Shown here: piece by piece, positions 63,943-64,000 of the stretch
Numbering within the stretch: the stretch's first letter is position 1
Layout: every line of letters begins with the position of its first letter
Origin: HGM20899 sp964615195
Lineage (GTDB): Bacteria > Pseudomonadota > Gammaproteobacteria > Enterobacterales > Succinivibrionaceae
Reading direction: 5' to 3'
DNA: 64,000 bases
Assembly (NCBI GenBank): GCA_964615195.1
Contig: CAZTNG010000001.1
Coordinates: forward strand, 9,916 to 73,915
The notes under the pieces: generated by a model
What the model was told of the DNA's origin: nothing
Database searches by the model: none
The model's input: the letters and a program-made list of their open reading frames with translations, nothing else
Position numbers and translations under genes: made by a program

Positions 63943-64000
63943 CTTATATAGATAATCATATTTAGAAAAAGTTCAAAAAATAATCATAAATTTATTTTTT

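Noticed and set aside
63433..64000. A protein gene at the right end
   Set aside because: No frame longer than a few dozen codons with a ribosome site was seen on either strand.
1..64000. tRNA or rRNA genes
   Set aside because: I looked for T-loop-like GTTCGAAT and GC-rich stem clusters in the intergenic gaps and found none; matches inside genes such as 35552 are coding.

Overview
The window is a dense, AT-rich chromosomal stretch of a gammaproteobacterium. It carries 55 protein genes, nearly all recognisable housekeeping genes. I found no rRNA, tRNA, CRISPR array, insertion sequence or prophage gene. The lineage call rests on gene order: aroK-aroB-damX-rpe-gph-trpS, thiI/yajL/panE beside xseB-ispA-dxs-yajQ, map-glnD-dapD divergent from rpsB-tsf, and pyrH-frr-uppS-cdsA-dxr-rseP-bamA-skp-lpxD-fabZ-lpxA-lpxB-rnhB-dnaE-accA-tilS. 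A near-canonical CRP and a complete Na+-NQR fit the same group. The low G+C with this gene set would suit an anaerobic host-associated relative of Aeromonadales such as Succinivibrionaceae; that is inference.

Layout. 1-10171: shikimate enzymes, the division-associated SPOR protein DamX, Rpe, Gph and TrpS, then an RND efflux adaptor and pump with no outer-membrane channel. 10172-15000: argD behind a possible ARG box, crp divergent from a PlsC-like acyltransferase with a CRP-like site between them, and an ornithine/lysine-type decarboxylase with a structured leader. 15001-18770: a minor type IV pilin operon (fimT/U, pilV, pilW, pilX, pilE) without pilY1. 18847-24266: rlmJ and ABC-F yheS, then slyD with a Cys/His repeat tail interrupted by a 100-N assembly gap, then thiI. 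24332-30965: yajL and panE, divergent from xseB-ispA-dxs-yajQ-ampG.

31231-37143: nqrABCDEF, a sodium-pumping NADH:quinone oxidoreductase. 37313-41585: map-glnD-dapD on the minus strand. 42049-43754: rpsB-tsf with a strong promoter, an S2-type leader and an internal hairpin. 44170-61825: the long translation, isoprenoid, envelope and lipid A block ending in dnaE and accA. 62059-63432: tilS. The last 570 bases have no protein gene but carry two minus-strand promoter-terminator pairs that look like tandem small RNA genes.

Together the genes cover isoprenoid supply (Dxs, Dxr, IspA, UppS), phospholipid and lipid A synthesis (CdsA, AccA, FabZ, LpxA/B/D), outer membrane assembly (BamA, Skp, RseP), nitrogen signalling (GlnD) and sodium energetics (NQR). 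The least expected material is the SlyD repeat tail, the tandem small RNA candidates at the right end, the repeat-rich region before the pilin operon, the paired NtrC-like half-sites between map and rpsB, and the absence of dam and pilY1 from their usual slots.
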